NCBI GenBank assembly: GCA_022564995.1
Contig: JADFKK010000010.1
Coordinates: forward strand, 1-52,704
Reading direction: 5' to 3'
Origin: Planctomycetota bacterium
Lineage (GTDB): Bacteria; Planctomycetota; Planctomycetia; Pirellulales; JADFKK01
Length of the DNA stretch: 52,704 nucleotides
How positions within the stretch are numbered: position 1 is the first letter of the stretch; every line of letters starts with the position of its first letter. The position numbers and the translations under genes were made by a program. Positions 42,642 to 50,875 of the stretch are shown in pieces. Under the pieces are notes generated by a model, which did no database searches, had not been told where the DNA came from, and worked only from the letters and a program-made list of their open reading frames with translations.

Positions 42642-42902
42642 ATGACCGTTTCCACCTGGACCGACCAAGACACCGCGGAAGCTCAACGCATTTGGGCCGA
42701 GTATCAGGCGGAGTACGATCTGACCGATCAGATCGGTCAGACCGCGGGCATCGATCCGAAGACGGGCCGAATTTGGTTCGGCGATTCGATTCCTGAAGTG
42801 GTCGCCCAGCGAGATGCGGAGGGCTTCGATTCGCCGCTGCGATTCGAGCGAATCGGATCGGAAACGTATTACCGGAAAGGAAGGCGTCGCGCCGTCTGCT
42901 GA
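42642..42902 (+). CDS. Small conserved-looking hypothetical protein
   Basis: The 86-aa soluble protein MTVSTWTDQDTAEAQRIWAE, YQAEYDLTDQIGQTAGIDP, KTGRIWFGDSIPEVVAQRDA, ending YYRKGRRRAVC. Acidic overall, predicted helical N-terminus then beta strands. CGGAGAACAGC precedes ATG 42642. I have the impression that similar short proteins recur in planctomycetes, but I cannot name a family. Confidence 0.65.
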   Translation: MTVSTWTDQDTAEAQRIWAEYQAEYDLTDQIGQTAGIDPKTGRIWFGDSIPEVVAQRDAEGFDSPLRFERIGSETYYRKGRRRAVC

Positions 42903-42964
42903 TTCCATGGTAAGTGGGCTCGTCAAATTGCGGCGAGGAAGAGAGCGACGGCAGCGACCGCACT

Positions 42965-42996
42965 CTGTACTGGGTACTCAGTACCAAGTACGCAGA
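42965..42996. repeat. ACTGGGTACTCAGTACC repeat
   Basis: CTGTACTGGGTACTCAGTACC is a short degenerate tandem/palindrome of the same text as at 16690 and 28340. Confidence 0.6.
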
Positions 42997-43032
42997 TGCT
43001 TTCAAAATCACGTCGCTCTGCAACCCATCCCC

Positions 43033-43860
43033 TCACGGCGCCGCCTCCTCCGGGATCTCAATCGTCGCCGTCAGCGGGCGATGATCGGGCGTCTGTTTGG
43101 TGTCGGGGAAATCACCCCGCTCGACGATGATCTCCGAGGTGGTTTTCCATGTCCAGGTATCGCGGCCGGAGATGAACACGAAGTCAAGGATCGCTCCTAG
43201 CGCGCTGTCTTGCGTGCTGACGATCCGATTGGGCCGAATCCAGGTGAACACGCCGCCGGCGGTCATGTTGTCCAGGCCACGGTCTTTGTAGTCCCACTTC
43301 CAATCGAAGTTGTAATCGCCGACCGCGATGATCGGCAGCTTCTGCTGCGTGGCCCAGCGGTTGAGCAGCGTCGCCTGATCGTGCCGGCGGTCGGCCTTGC
43401 TGCGATACAGATGATTGACCATGAACAGAAACCGGCGGCCCGTTTTCTTCACCTTGAAGGCGGCCACCAGCGGGGCGCGGGAGTAGCCGCCGAGGTTGAT
43501 GCGGTGCAGCTCTTGATGCCCCAAAAACTCAAGCCGGTCGGCGTTGTAGACAATCGCCAGCAGATCGCTGCGCCCGGTGGTGCCGACGATGCGTTTGAAA
43601 TCGGCGCTCGACGCCTGCTCGGCCGCCTTCTCGAATTTCTCGGCCCAAGCGTCGTTCTGCACCTCCGAGAATCCCCACAGGTCCGGCTTGTGTTCCGTTT
43701 GCAATCGTTGCACGCGCTTGGCGATCTCGACCGGATCGGCGCCGCCCGATTCGACGTTCCAAGAGATCACCTCAATGGTTTCCGCGCGGCCGGCGGCGGA
43801 GAGCAACACGACAAACATCACGGCCGCCGCGCGGCACGTCGAAATGGTGAACGAATTCAT
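43033..43860 (-). CDS. Exported endonuclease/exonuclease/phosphatase-family protein
   Basis: The 275-aa product has a signal peptide (TCRAAAVMFVVLLSAAGRAE) followed by the EEP fold: VISWNVESGG (metal-site Asn), LWGFSEVQND (Glu), MVNHLYRSKADRRHDQ (His), IIAVGDYNFDW (Asp/Asn) and TPDHRPL (catalytic Asp-His). These are the DNase I-type active-site positions. It could be an extracellular nuclease or phosphodiesterase. ATG 43860 replaces an 18-codon longer frame. Confidence 0.88.
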   Translation of the reverse strand: MNSFTISTCRAAAVMFVVLLSAAGRAETIEVISWNVESGGADPVEIAKRVQRLQTEHKPDLWGFSEVQNDAWAEKFEKAAEQASSADFKRIVGTTGRSDLLAIVYNADRLEFLGHQELHRINLGGYSRAPLVAAFKVKKTGRRFLFMVNHLYRSKADRRHDQATLLNRWATQQKLPIIAVGDYNFDWKWDYKDRGLDNMTAGGVFTWIRPNRIVSTQDSALGAILDFVFISGRDTWTWKTTSEIIVERGDFPDTKQTPDHRPLTATIEIPEEAAP

Positions 43861-43922
43861 GGGGTGTCTCCGGTGAGTAGCAAAGGAACGGCTCAGCAAT
43901 GGCGTGGTGAGCACACGAATTC

Positions 43923-44023
43923 CGGCGAGCGTCGGTCGTGAGGCCGACGGTGATTCCTCGATCTGGTCCGACCTTCCCGCCCAGTGAATTGTAACACCCC
44001 CGAGCTAACGCCCGGGGCTCGCC
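43923..44023. repeat. CGGCGAGC element, copy 2
   Basis: Ends CGGCGAGC and GCTCGCC with internal GTGAGGCCGACGGTGATTCC and CCCCCGAGCTAACGCCCGGG, as in copy 1 at 25866. It sits between the EEP-protein start and the next repeat. Confidence 0.85.
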
Positions 44024-44067
44024 CGCAACTCTACATGATCGCCCCCCGAGATGCGAGTCGGCGGCCG

Positions 44068-44137
44068 TGTAGGAGGCGTCTCCGACGGCGATCCATGCGC
44101 ACACGCGAGATAATCGCCGACGGAGTCGCCTCCTACA
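44068..44137. repeat. TGTAGGAGGCGTCTCCGACGG palindromic element
   Basis: Arms TGTAGGAGGCGTCTCCGACG (44068) and CGACGGAGTCGCCTCCTACA (ending 44137) pair around about 25 bases. It abuts the stop of the lipoate-ligase-like gene. A half copy lies at 52254-52278 and a possible start of another at 52695. Confidence 0.83.
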
Positions 44138-44140
44138 AGT

Positions 44141-44857
44141 TCAGCGGCGGAAGTTCCACTCGCTCCGGTCGAATTTATCGTCAACAAGACGCTTAACTTC
44201 CGATCGAGGCCAATCGTCAACCGTCTGCTCGGCGTTCCAGGCATCACGCAGCACGCAGCGCAACTCGTCGGCCCCGACGGGCAAATTCGTCAGGAAATCC
44301 AAGTGATCGCGGTCCGCCCGATAAGCCGGCTGCCGAGGCGGCGATTTGATCAGTCGGGCGACCAGATCCAAGTCGAAGTCGTAGAGCAAGGTGCCGTGAT
44401 ACAGAAAATGGTCGCGACCGCAGCGGAGGCTATTGCCTGAAAACTTCTTGCCCACCAGCGCCAAGTCGCTGGTGCCCTCGACGTGAATCCCCTCGACCAG
44501 CCGACCGAGCGCCTCGGCGTGTCGTTGCAGGACGAAACAATGTGCCTGATCGATCATCCGCAAAAGTGGGTATTGCTCGTAGCTGAGCACGAGCGAAAAC
44601 ATCAAGCAGCCCGGCCCGAGCAACACGGCCGCCCCGCCGCTGCTGCGGCGCAAGATCGGCACGCCGGCTTGCTGAGCTTCCGTCTCATCAACTTCGTCGA
44701 CGACGCGCGACGAGCGACCTACGACGACGGCCACGTCGGGCGACTCCCACAGCCGCAACACGCCGCCCGTCGAGCCGCGTTCAGCCTGTTGCAACAGCGC
44801 CTCATCAAGCGCCAAGTTCTCAGCCACGGTCGGCAGCGTTGTGTCGAGGAATTTCAT
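44141..44857 (-). CDS. Lipoate-protein ligase A / BPL_LplA-family protein
   Basis: The 238-aa product shows the LplA fold: TLPTVAENLALDEALLQ, LRLWESPDVAVVVGRSSR, RRSSGGAAVLLGPGCLMFSL (adenylate loop) and SDLALVGKKFSGNSLRCGRD (lipoyl-binding Lys), then HFLYHGTLLYDFDL. Family members attach lipoate, octanoate or biotin to carrier domains. It lacks the long C-terminal domain of E. coli LplA, like many shorter ligases or amidotransferases. No lipoyl-dependent enzyme genes are adjacent. Confidence 0.87.
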   Translation of the reverse strand: MKFLDTTLPTVAENLALDEALLQQAERGSTGGVLRLWESPDVAVVVGRSSRVVDEVDETEAQQAGVPILRRSSGGAAVLLGPGCLMFSLVLSYEQYPLLRMIDQAHCFVLQRHAEALGRLVEGIHVEGTSDLALVGKKFSGNSLRCGRDHFLYHGTLLYDFDLDLVARLIKSPPRQPAYRADRDHLDFLTNLPVGADELRCVLRDAWNAEQTVDDWPRSEVKRLVDDKFDRSEWNFRR

Positions 44858-44872
44858 GGTTTGATCGCAGCT

Positions 44873-44972
44873 CGGCGAGCGGTGGCCGTTAGGCCGCTGG
44901 TGATTCGTCCTTCGGGTTCAGGTAATCCGCGTGTGGATGTATTACCCCCGAGCTAACGCACGGGGCTCGCCG
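44873..44972. repeat. CGGCGAGC element, copy 3
   Basis: Ends CGGCGAGC / GCTCGCCG with GGCCGTTAGGCC and CCCCCGAGCTAACGCACGGG inside. It occupies the promoter region of the lipoate-ligase-like gene, between divergent genes. Confidence 0.83.
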
Positions 44973-45083
44973 AAACACGGAGCATCGCCGAAAAACGGAG
45001 CATCGCCTTGACGATCAACCGCCGCGCTTTACACTGTACAGGGTGCGATGTCGTTTCGCCTCCCCCGCGCCCGTGAGTCTTTC

Positions 45084-46202
45084 ATGTCGCAATCCGCTGA
45101 CCAGCCCGGATCGGACCACAACGCTTCGGCTGCCGAGCCGCCCGCCCCGCTGAGCCCCAGCGAAGGCCTGCCGGAGGTTACGCCGCCCAGTACGGGCTTC
45201 TTGATGCAATTGTTCGTCTATCCGCTGGCGATCGTTTGCGCCATCGCGCTGGTCGTCGTGCTGGTTCGTTGGGTATCGACCACCGGCAGCAATCCCTACG
45301 ATTATGTCGAAGCCTTGGAACGTGGCGGGCCAGAGCGTTGGAAGGCGGCCTATAGCTTGGCCATGGCGATGGCCAGCACCGACGAAACGATCAAGAACGA
45401 CGCGCAGTTGGCCGCCCGGTTGGCTTTGGTTCTCGATCGCGAGCTCGACCAGCGTTACGATGACAAGGACAAGAAAACAGAGTCGATTCATTTACGAATG
45501 TATCTTTGTCAGGCGTTGGGCGAATTTCGTGTCGACGACCCCTTGCCCGCGCTGTTGAGAGCCGCCAGCGAGCAGTTGGCCGACGACGAGGTGGCGGCGC
45601 GATGCACGGCGATCGGCGCGATTGCCCGCCTGGCCGTGAATTTGCGCGAGATCGATCCGATCGATTCGCCCGAGGTGATCGAAGAAGTATTGAAGGCGTC
45701 GCGAGACAAGGAGACGGCGGTCGTGCGTACCGCGGCGGTTGCCCTCGGATCGCTCGGCGGCCCGCGCGCCATCGAGCGGCTCAAGGAATTGACCTCCTTC
45801 GACCATCATCCGTCGGTGCGTTACAACGCGACCGTCAAACTGGCCGGATTAGGACAGGCGGCGTCGATCGACGTGTTGTTGGAAATGCTCGACCTGCAAA
45901 ACGACGCGATGATGACCATTGACTCTATTGGCGAAGACGGCGAGGCGAAACCGCTCGATGAGGAAAAATACCCGTTGCTGATCGAGCAGCTTCAGGACAA
46001 TGCCCGGACCGTGATTTTGCTAAACGCCCTGCGCGCGGCGAAACAACTGGCTCAAAAAAACGCCTCGGTTGATCGAACGCCGCTCATCGAGGCGATCGAA
46101 AAGATCGCCGCCGCCGACCTGCGCGGGCAGCTTCCGCGCGACAAGGCCGACGCGATTCACGACGAGGCCGCCGAGGTGCTGGCCGAGTTGAAGAAGAAGT
46201 GA
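45084..46202 (+). CDS. Membrane-anchored HEAT-repeat protein
   Basis: The 372-aa product has a Pro/Ser-rich cytoplasmic N-terminus (PAPLSPSEGLPEVTPP), one membrane helix (about 38-63, FLMQLFVYPLAIVCAIALVV) and a HEAT-repeat domain of six or more helical pairs, with AVVRTAAVALGSLGGPRAIE and SVRYNATVKLAGLGQAASID being typical. It is probably a scaffold at the membrane. ATG 45084 is preferred over the upstream Met. A ferritin-like gene follows after 36 bases and is likely in the same operon. Confidence 0.8.
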   Translation: MSQSADQPGSDHNASAAEPPAPLSPSEGLPEVTPPSTGFLMQLFVYPLAIVCAIALVVVLVRWVSTTGSNPYDYVEALERGGPERWKAAYSLAMAMASTDETIKNDAQLAARLALVLDRELDQRYDDKDKKTESIHLRMYLCQALGEFRVDDPLPALLRAASEQLADDEVAARCTAIGAIARLAVNLREIDPIDSPEVIEEVLKASRDKETAVVRTAAVALGSLGGPRAIERLKELTSFDHHPSVRYNATVKLAGLGQAASIDVLLEMLDLQNDAMMTIDSIGEDGEAKPLDEEKYPLLIEQLQDNARTVILLNALRAAKQLAQKNASVDRTPLIEAIEKIAAADLRGQLPRDKADAIHDEAAEVLAELKKK

Positions 46203-46238
46203 ATATCCCCGCCGTAAAAACCACACGTGGAGAAAAAC

Positions 46239-46694
46239 ATGGCTGCGACGAATGAAGAAGTGATCGAACTGCTCAAGGCGGGTTACTGCATGGAGCTTGA
46301 GACGGTCATGAATTATCTGGCCAACAGCACGAACCTCGACGGTGTGCGGGCCGAGGAGATTAAGAAATCGCTGGCCGCCGACATCGTCGAGGAGCTTGCG
46401 CACGCCCAATCTTTGGCCGCGCGGATCAAACAACTCGGCGGGCTGGTGCCCGGCTCGGCGTCGGTGACCCTTGGCAATCAGCGGCAGCCCCCGGAAGACA
46501 CGACCGACGTGGTGGCGGTGATCGAAGCGGTGATCGAAGCCGAGTCGACCGCTTGTGCGCATTACAAGAAGGTCATTCGCGCCACCGACGGCGAAGATTA
46601 CGTCACCCAGGATCTGTGCATCCGCCTGCTCGCCGACGAAGAGGCCCACCTGGTGCTGTTCAAGGGATTCCTCAAGGAATACAAGCAGCCGTAG
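46239..46694 (+). CDS. Bacterioferritin-like diiron protein
   Basis: This 151-aa four-helix protein has ligands in the ferritin/bacterioferritin order: Glu in CMELETVMNYL, EELAHAQ (51-57), EAESTACAHYKK, and DEEAHLVLFKGF. It therefore should carry a diiron centre for iron oxidation/storage or peroxide detoxification. No haem-binding Met equivalent is clear. GTGGAGAAAAAC precedes ATG 46239. Operon partner of the upstream HEAT protein by spacing. Confidence 0.88.
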   Translation: MAATNEEVIELLKAGYCMELETVMNYLANSTNLDGVRAEEIKKSLAADIVEELAHAQSLAARIKQLGGLVPGSASVTLGNQRQPPEDTTDVVAVIEAVIEAESTACAHYKKVIRATDGEDYVTQDLCIRLLADEEAHLVLFKGFLKEYKQP

Positions 46695-46723
46695 CAGCCG
46701 CTCAAGAATAATTTCCGCTTTTC

Positions 46724-46826
46724 GGCGAGGCGAGCCGCGAGCGTTAGCTCGGGGGTATTACACCAACACGGCAAACGTCGACAGCAGGGACAAAATTACC
46801 AGCGGCCTCACGGCCGCCGCTCGCCA
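46724..46826. repeat. CGGCGAGC element, copy 4 (inverted)
   Basis: The element reads in the opposite orientation to copies 1-3: GAGCGTTAGCTCGGGGGTATT at the left and CAGCGGCCTCACGGCCGCCGCTCGCC (two pieces) at the right. It follows the ferritin-like gene in a 547-base gap (46695-47241). Confidence 0.83.
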
Positions 46827-46951
46827 GGGGTCGGTGAAATGCCGAATCTGTTTTTGATCCGCCCCTTGGGCACCGCCGCCCAACTGGCAACCTACACCGG
46901 CTGTGTCGATTGGGCAAAATTGTTCCATAACCCTTAGCCAGGCCAGACGTT

Positions 46952-46981
46952 GTGCCGAGTGCCCGCATAATCGCTCGGCAC
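46952..46981. promoter_or_regulatory. GTGCCGAG / CTCGGCAC hairpin
   Basis: An 8-base perfect inverted repeat with a 14-base AT-rich loop lies 260 bases upstream of the Tyr-rich protein gene. Role unknown; could be a regulator site or RNA hairpin. Confidence 0.4.
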
Positions 46982-47241
46982 GGCTGTGGCAAAACTTGAA
47001 AGTTTTTCAAAATCGCTAAGGCCTTGCGGCGCCAAGGGTTGGCTCGAAAACGGCCGGCCCGTGAAGATGTTTTTATTTGCCGACTGGCTTGGAATTCGGC
47101 ACATTCATATATGTGGGTTTGCTGCGGAGACCCAAGTCTGGAGCTTCCGCGCCGGCGACGCAGGCCGCGACGCTGCAACCGCGAGGGATCGATCCTTCAA
47201 GTGAATGCCCCCTTCGACGCGGGCCGTGAGAGGTGCCAACG

Positions 47242-48222
47242 ATGAACATGCTTACGAGAATTGCCTTGGGTTGCGGAGTTGTTCTGGCAGCGGCCCAGCC
47301 GGTCGCCGCCCAGTGGCAACATGTGCCGCACGTTCACCAGTCGTATCGGATCACGTACAAAACCGAGTACGACATTCGTGAAGTAACTTCCTACCGCATT
47401 GAGTATGAAACCCGATACCGAGACGAAACGGTCGTGACCTACAAGCCGCAGGTCTTTGAAGAGATCCGCGAGCGACACTACACGGTGCAAAAGCCGGTCG
47501 AACAAACCTCGTATCGCACGACGTACCGCACCGTCTACAAGCCGCAGGTCAGCTACCGCACCCGTTACGTCGATCGTGGCGGCTGGGTCGATCAAACGAC
47601 GATCGTCCCTGGATGGAGATACCCCCGGCTCGGCTGGCAGCCCGCCACGCAAGTGGTCGATCCGCGCACCGGAGTGACCACGTATTATCGCGGCGGGCTG
47701 AGCTGGGCGACCGTGCAGCGTCCCGATCGGGCGGTGGTTCATCGCTCTTGGAAGCCCAACGTCGTGGCCGAAGCGGTGCCCTACACGAGCTACGTGGCCG
47801 AAACGGTTGCGGAACAAACGCCCGTGACGACCTACAAAATGATCACCGAGCACCGCGTCGAGAAGATCCCGGTTCGGGTCACAAGAATGGTCCGCGTGGA
47901 AGAAGTTCGCAAGGTGCCGTATCGTGTCGAGAAACGCGTGCCGGTGGTTTATCAGCAGCGGATTCCGCGCGTGGTAAAGTACTACACGCCGATCGACGCC
48001 TGCGGCCGTGCGATTGGGCTAACGACCCTGCGTCCGGAGATTGTCGTACCGGCCGACGACCTGACCATCGTCAGCCCGCCGGCCAAAGCGGGCAACGGCA
48101 AAGCCCAGGGGGCCGACGTCGATCCGAAGATCGAAAAAGGTGAAAAGGTGCCCGAGACGCCCAAAAGCGACAAGGCGGAGTCGAAAAAAGACGCCGCCGG
48201 CGCGAACAAAGGCGCGGTGTGA
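47242..48222 (+). CDS. Exported Tyr-rich repetitive protein (YTV-like)
   Basis: The 326-aa product has a signal peptide (MNMLTRIALGCGVVLAAAQP, cleavage near VAAQ), then tandem degenerate YRTTYRTVYKPQ / YRIEYETRYRDETV / RHYTVQKPVEQ units, a central WVDQTTIVPGWRYPRLGW segment, more VTxMVRVEEVRKVPYRVEK units and a Lys/Glu-rich tail. The pattern resembles the YTV proteins described from Rhodopirellula. It is probably a cell-surface or wall structural protein. ATG 47242, with GAGAGG upstream, is preferred to a GTG three codons earlier. Confidence 0.78.
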   Translation: MNMLTRIALGCGVVLAAAQPVAAQWQHVPHVHQSYRITYKTEYDIREVTSYRIEYETRYRDETVVTYKPQVFEEIRERHYTVQKPVEQTSYRTTYRTVYKPQVSYRTRYVDRGGWVDQTTIVPGWRYPRLGWQPATQVVDPRTGVTTYYRGGLSWATVQRPDRAVVHRSWKPNVVAEAVPYTSYVAETVAEQTPVTTYKMITEHRVEKIPVRVTRMVRVEEVRKVPYRVEKRVPVVYQQRIPRVVKYYTPIDACGRAIGLTTLRPEIVVPADDLTIVSPPAKAGNGKAQGADVDPKIEKGEKVPETPKSDKAESKKDAAGANKGAV

Positions 48223-48270
48223 TCCAAAGTAGACGCGGCATCTTGCCGCGTCCCAAACGAACCTCAACAG

Positions 48271-48295
48271 CCCTGGCCGGAAGGCCGGGGTTTTT
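48271..48295 (+). terminator. Rho-independent terminator of the Tyr-rich protein gene
   Basis: CCCTGGCC-GGAA-GGCCGGGG followed by TTTTT: an 8-base-pair stem and U tail 48 bases after the stop codon. GACGCGGCATCTTGCCGCGTC, a further hairpin, lies just ahead of it. Confidence 0.88.
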
Positions 48296-48353
48296 GCTGC
48301 GCGACACCGTTGACATTCTGCCGGCTACGGGCGACATTATTGCTATGGGACTA

Positions 48354-48484
48354 GGCTCTGTCTCGAGACATCAGCCGCCACGCGCTAGCGTCCGGTTCCG
48401 TGGGGAGATACGCCGCAAAGAACCGTGGGCTAGCGCCCAGCGGCTGATGAAAAACACGAATCCAAGGTGTTTTGAGACAGAGCC
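48354..48484. repeat. GGCTCTGTCTC element enclosing a CATCAGCCGC palindrome
   Basis: Outer arms GGCTCTGTCTCGAGAC and TTTTGAGACAGAGCC flank CATCAGCCGCC...CGGTTC and GAACCG...CAGCGGCTGATG, the latter pair belonging to the 17580-17655 family. The right flank CACGAATCCAAGGTGTTTTG has no left counterpart, suggesting an outer element split by the inner one. Region 48223-48567 contains no gene. Confidence 0.75.
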
Positions 48485-48567
48485 AGCCACCCGCAGTTTT
48501 TTTGACGCATCTGTGCGTCCATCATACAAAGCCACGGAGCGGACGATTCCGTCCACAGGCACCACGC

Positions 48568-49866
48568 ATGACCACCTCTTTGCAAAGCGACGAAACAACC
48601 CCCGCCGATTCACTGCAACACCGGCGTGTGGCCTTTGTCGGCCGACTGGCCGGCATGTCGCGGCCCGACGCGCAGGAACTTTTGCGTAAGCGCGGCGCGG
48701 TCTGCTGCGAGCGGCTCGATGCGACCGTCGAGGTGGTCGTCGTCGGCGAAGGCCAATTCCCGCTCGGCGCCGATGATGAGTTAGCCACGCAGCTTGACGC
48801 CTCCGCCAACAGCCCCGACCGCACAGGGCCGCTCGACGTGATCAGCGAAACGGAGCTTTGGCAGCGGCTCGATCTGGTCGATGAGGCCACGAACGTCCGC
48901 CGGCTGTACACCCCGGCCATGCTCGCCGATCTGCTCAAGGTGCCCGTCGCGGTCGTGCGTCGCTGGCACCGGCGGGGGCTGATCGTGCCGGCTCGCGAGG
49001 TCCGCCGGCTGCCCTATTTCGATTTCCAAGAGATCGCCACGGCCCGCCGGCTGGCCGAAATGCTGGCCGCCGGCAGCTCGCCCGCAGCGATCGAAAAGAA
49101 GCTCGCCGCGCTCGGCCGCTGGCTGCCCGACGTGAAGCGCCCGCTGTCGCAGCTTTCGGTCATCGTCGAGGGCAAGCACCTGCTGCTGCGACAGGGCGAA
49201 GGCCTCGTCGAGCCGGGCGGGCAGTTACGTTTCGACTTCGACGCTTGGGACGAACCGGACGAGGAGGCCGATCCCGATGCGCCGACAGAATCCCAAGCGT
49301 CCACGATCCTCGCCATGCCGGCGCCCGATGATCTACCGCTCGAAGCCATGACGCCCGAGGAAATGTGCAGCGAGGCGATACGTCTGGATGACGATGGCCA
49401 GCTAGAAGCCGCCGCCGACGTCTATCGGGCCGTCCTCGTCGCCGCCGGCCCCACCGCACAGGTCTGCTTTCTGTTGGCCGAATTGCTCTACCGCACCGGC
49501 GACGTGTCGGCCGCCCGCGAACGCTACAGCATGGCCGTCGAGCTGGACGAAGACTTCGTCGAAGCCCGAGCGAATCTCGGCTGCGTGCTCGCCGAGACCG
49601 GCCGTCTGGAGTTGGCCGTAGCCGCCTTTCACGGCGCGCTGGCCTATCACGACGAATACCCCGACGTCCACTACCACCTCGCCCGCGCGCTAGACGAACT
49701 AGATCGCGACGACGAAGCCGAAATGCACTGGCGAGCCTTCCGCGCGTTGGCGCCCGACAGCCCCTGGGCCGAACAAGCCGAAGCGCGCTTGGTGAACACA
49801 GGGGACCAGTCCAATGCAGGGGCGGCCATCGCCTTTTGTGATGACGCAGGCTGGCCGACGAGTTGA
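48568..49866 (+). CDS. BRCT-MerR-TPR fusion protein
   Basis: The 432-aa product is an unusual three-part protein. Residues about 18-60 (RRVAFVGRLAGMSRPDAQEL, RKRGAVCCERLDATVEVVVV) match the start of a BRCT domain of the DNA-ligase type. Residues about 110-180 (YTPAMLADLLKVPVAVVRRW, RRLPYFDFQEIATARRLAEM) are a MerR-like winged helix. Residues about 270-420 form TPR hairpins (LDDDGQLEAAADVYRAVLVA, EDFVEARANLGCVLAETGRL). It may be a DNA-bound adaptor. ATG 48568 is chosen because the upstream extension reads into a repeat. Its stop overlaps the next frame. Confidence 0.82.
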   Translation: MTTSLQSDETTPADSLQHRRVAFVGRLAGMSRPDAQELLRKRGAVCCERLDATVEVVVVGEGQFPLGADDELATQLDASANSPDRTGPLDVISETELWQRLDLVDEATNVRRLYTPAMLADLLKVPVAVVRRWHRRGLIVPAREVRRLPYFDFQEIATARRLAEMLAAGSSPAAIEKKLAALGRWLPDVKRPLSQLSVIVEGKHLLLRQGEGLVEPGGQLRFDFDAWDEPDEEADPDAPTESQASTILAMPAPDDLPLEAMTPEEMCSEAIRLDDDGQLEAAADVYRAVLVAAGPTAQVCFLLAELLYRTGDVSAARERYSMAVELDEDFVEARANLGCVLAETGRLELAVAAFHGALAYHDEYPDVHYHLARALDELDRDDEAEMHWRAFRALAPDSPWAEQAEARLVNTGDQSNAGAAIAFCDDAGWPTS

Positions 49867-49880
49867 GCCGGAGAATCCTC

Positions 49881-50057
49881 GTGGCTCATGAAATCGCAAA
49901 ATTGCTGCTGGAACACGCCGGCACGTTCCTCGAGCGCCAGGAGGCGATCCAGTCGGCCCTGTATTTGGGAATGCAGCTGCACGAGATCGAGCAATATCTG
50001 GATTGGCTCGATACGATTCGTCCGCGACAAGACGGCGATCAAGAGGCTTCGGCCTGA
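49881..50057 (+). CDS. Small 58-aa helical protein downstream of the BRCT-MerR-TPR gene
   Basis: From GTG 49881 the ORF reads AHEIAKLLLEHAGTFLERQE, AIQSALYLGMQLHEIEQYLD, WLDTIRPRQDGDQEASA: amphipathic helices. A CGGAGA ribosome site is seven bases upstream. A TTG start at 49863 that overlaps the previous TGA is the alternative, which would couple it to the upstream gene. No family recognised, but the ordered heptad-like pattern makes a real gene likely. Confidence 0.65.
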   Translation: MAHEIAKLLLEHAGTFLERQEAIQSALYLGMQLHEIEQYLDWLDTIRPRQDGDQEASA

Positions 50058-50079
50058 GGAAAAGCCCGCTCCCCGTAAA

Positions 50080-50655
50080 TTACGTCAACGATTGCGTCAA
50101 CTCAGACCACCAATCTCGATCGAAGACGTCGCCCGCCCAGTCCGCCGGCCACCATTGCAGCACCCAATCTTGCTGGTAGTGCCACACGGCATAAGCCGCC
50201 GCGCCCGCCACGGTCAAAAAAATCAGCGCCCGCGTCAACCGCCGCAGCCTGACGCCAAGCGTCTTGCGCCGTTCGACTCGGATCAAGCCTCGGGTGACCG
50301 CACCGAACATGGCGTCCGTGTCGGCGTGCTTGAGAGGAGACGGCGGGAGCGTAACCGGCTCGCTCTCGAGTATATCGCCGGAGAGATCTGCGGCATCGAA
50401 TGCGGCGGAAAAATCGGTCGCGGCAGGAGACGTCTCGCCTCTTGCCGTAGCGGGTGTCGCGATCTCCGCCGGCGGCGGCTGTCGCAACGAAAACTTCGGA
50501 GCCGGCGGCACCGATTCGTCCGGGCGAGGTTTCCAGGAGTCCGCCTGCGGATTTCTGGCAGCCGGAACACGGTCCTCTGGGTCAGATTGTTTGGCGCGTA
50601 TGTCCACGACCATCTGATCCTCGTTCTGTTTCAGATTAACCGATAACAACGTCAT
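50080..50655 (-). CDS. Single-pass membrane protein of unknown function
   Basis: The 191-aa product has a long Pro/Ala/Asp-rich N-terminal half (EDRVPAARNPQADSWKPRPD, low complexity), a conserved-looking TDAMFGAVTRGLIRVERRKT, LGVRLRRLTR basic stretch, one membrane helix (ALIFLTVAGAAAYAVWHY) and a Trp-rich end (WVLQWWPADWAGDVFDRDWW). Probably an inner-membrane protein with the bulk in the cytoplasm. ATG 50655 is chosen; the frame to 50877 overlaps the divergent gene's promoter. Confidence 0.6.
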   Translation of the reverse strand: MTLLSVNLKQNEDQMVVDIRAKQSDPEDRVPAARNPQADSWKPRPDESVPPAPKFSLRQPPPAEIATPATARGETSPAATDFSAAFDAADLSGDILESEPVTLPPSPLKHADTDAMFGAVTRGLIRVERRKTLGVRLRRLTRALIFLTVAGAAAYAVWHYQQDWVLQWWPADWAGDVFDRDWWSELTQSLT

Positions 50656-50875
50656 CGGCAAAACACGCGCCACGGCCGACCGCACGAATTTCCGGTTAGG
50701 CGCTATAATCGGACTGGGCAGGTAGGAACGCCTGCAATTATAATGAATTGGATAGCCAGGGAAAGCAACCTGTGCCCCGTGCTGCGAAAAAATCGTGACA
50801 ATTTGGCGCGCCTCACGGCTTCGTGCGTGAGACACGCGATAGGTGCATCCCACCGCTTTTCGGGGATTTTCGGCC

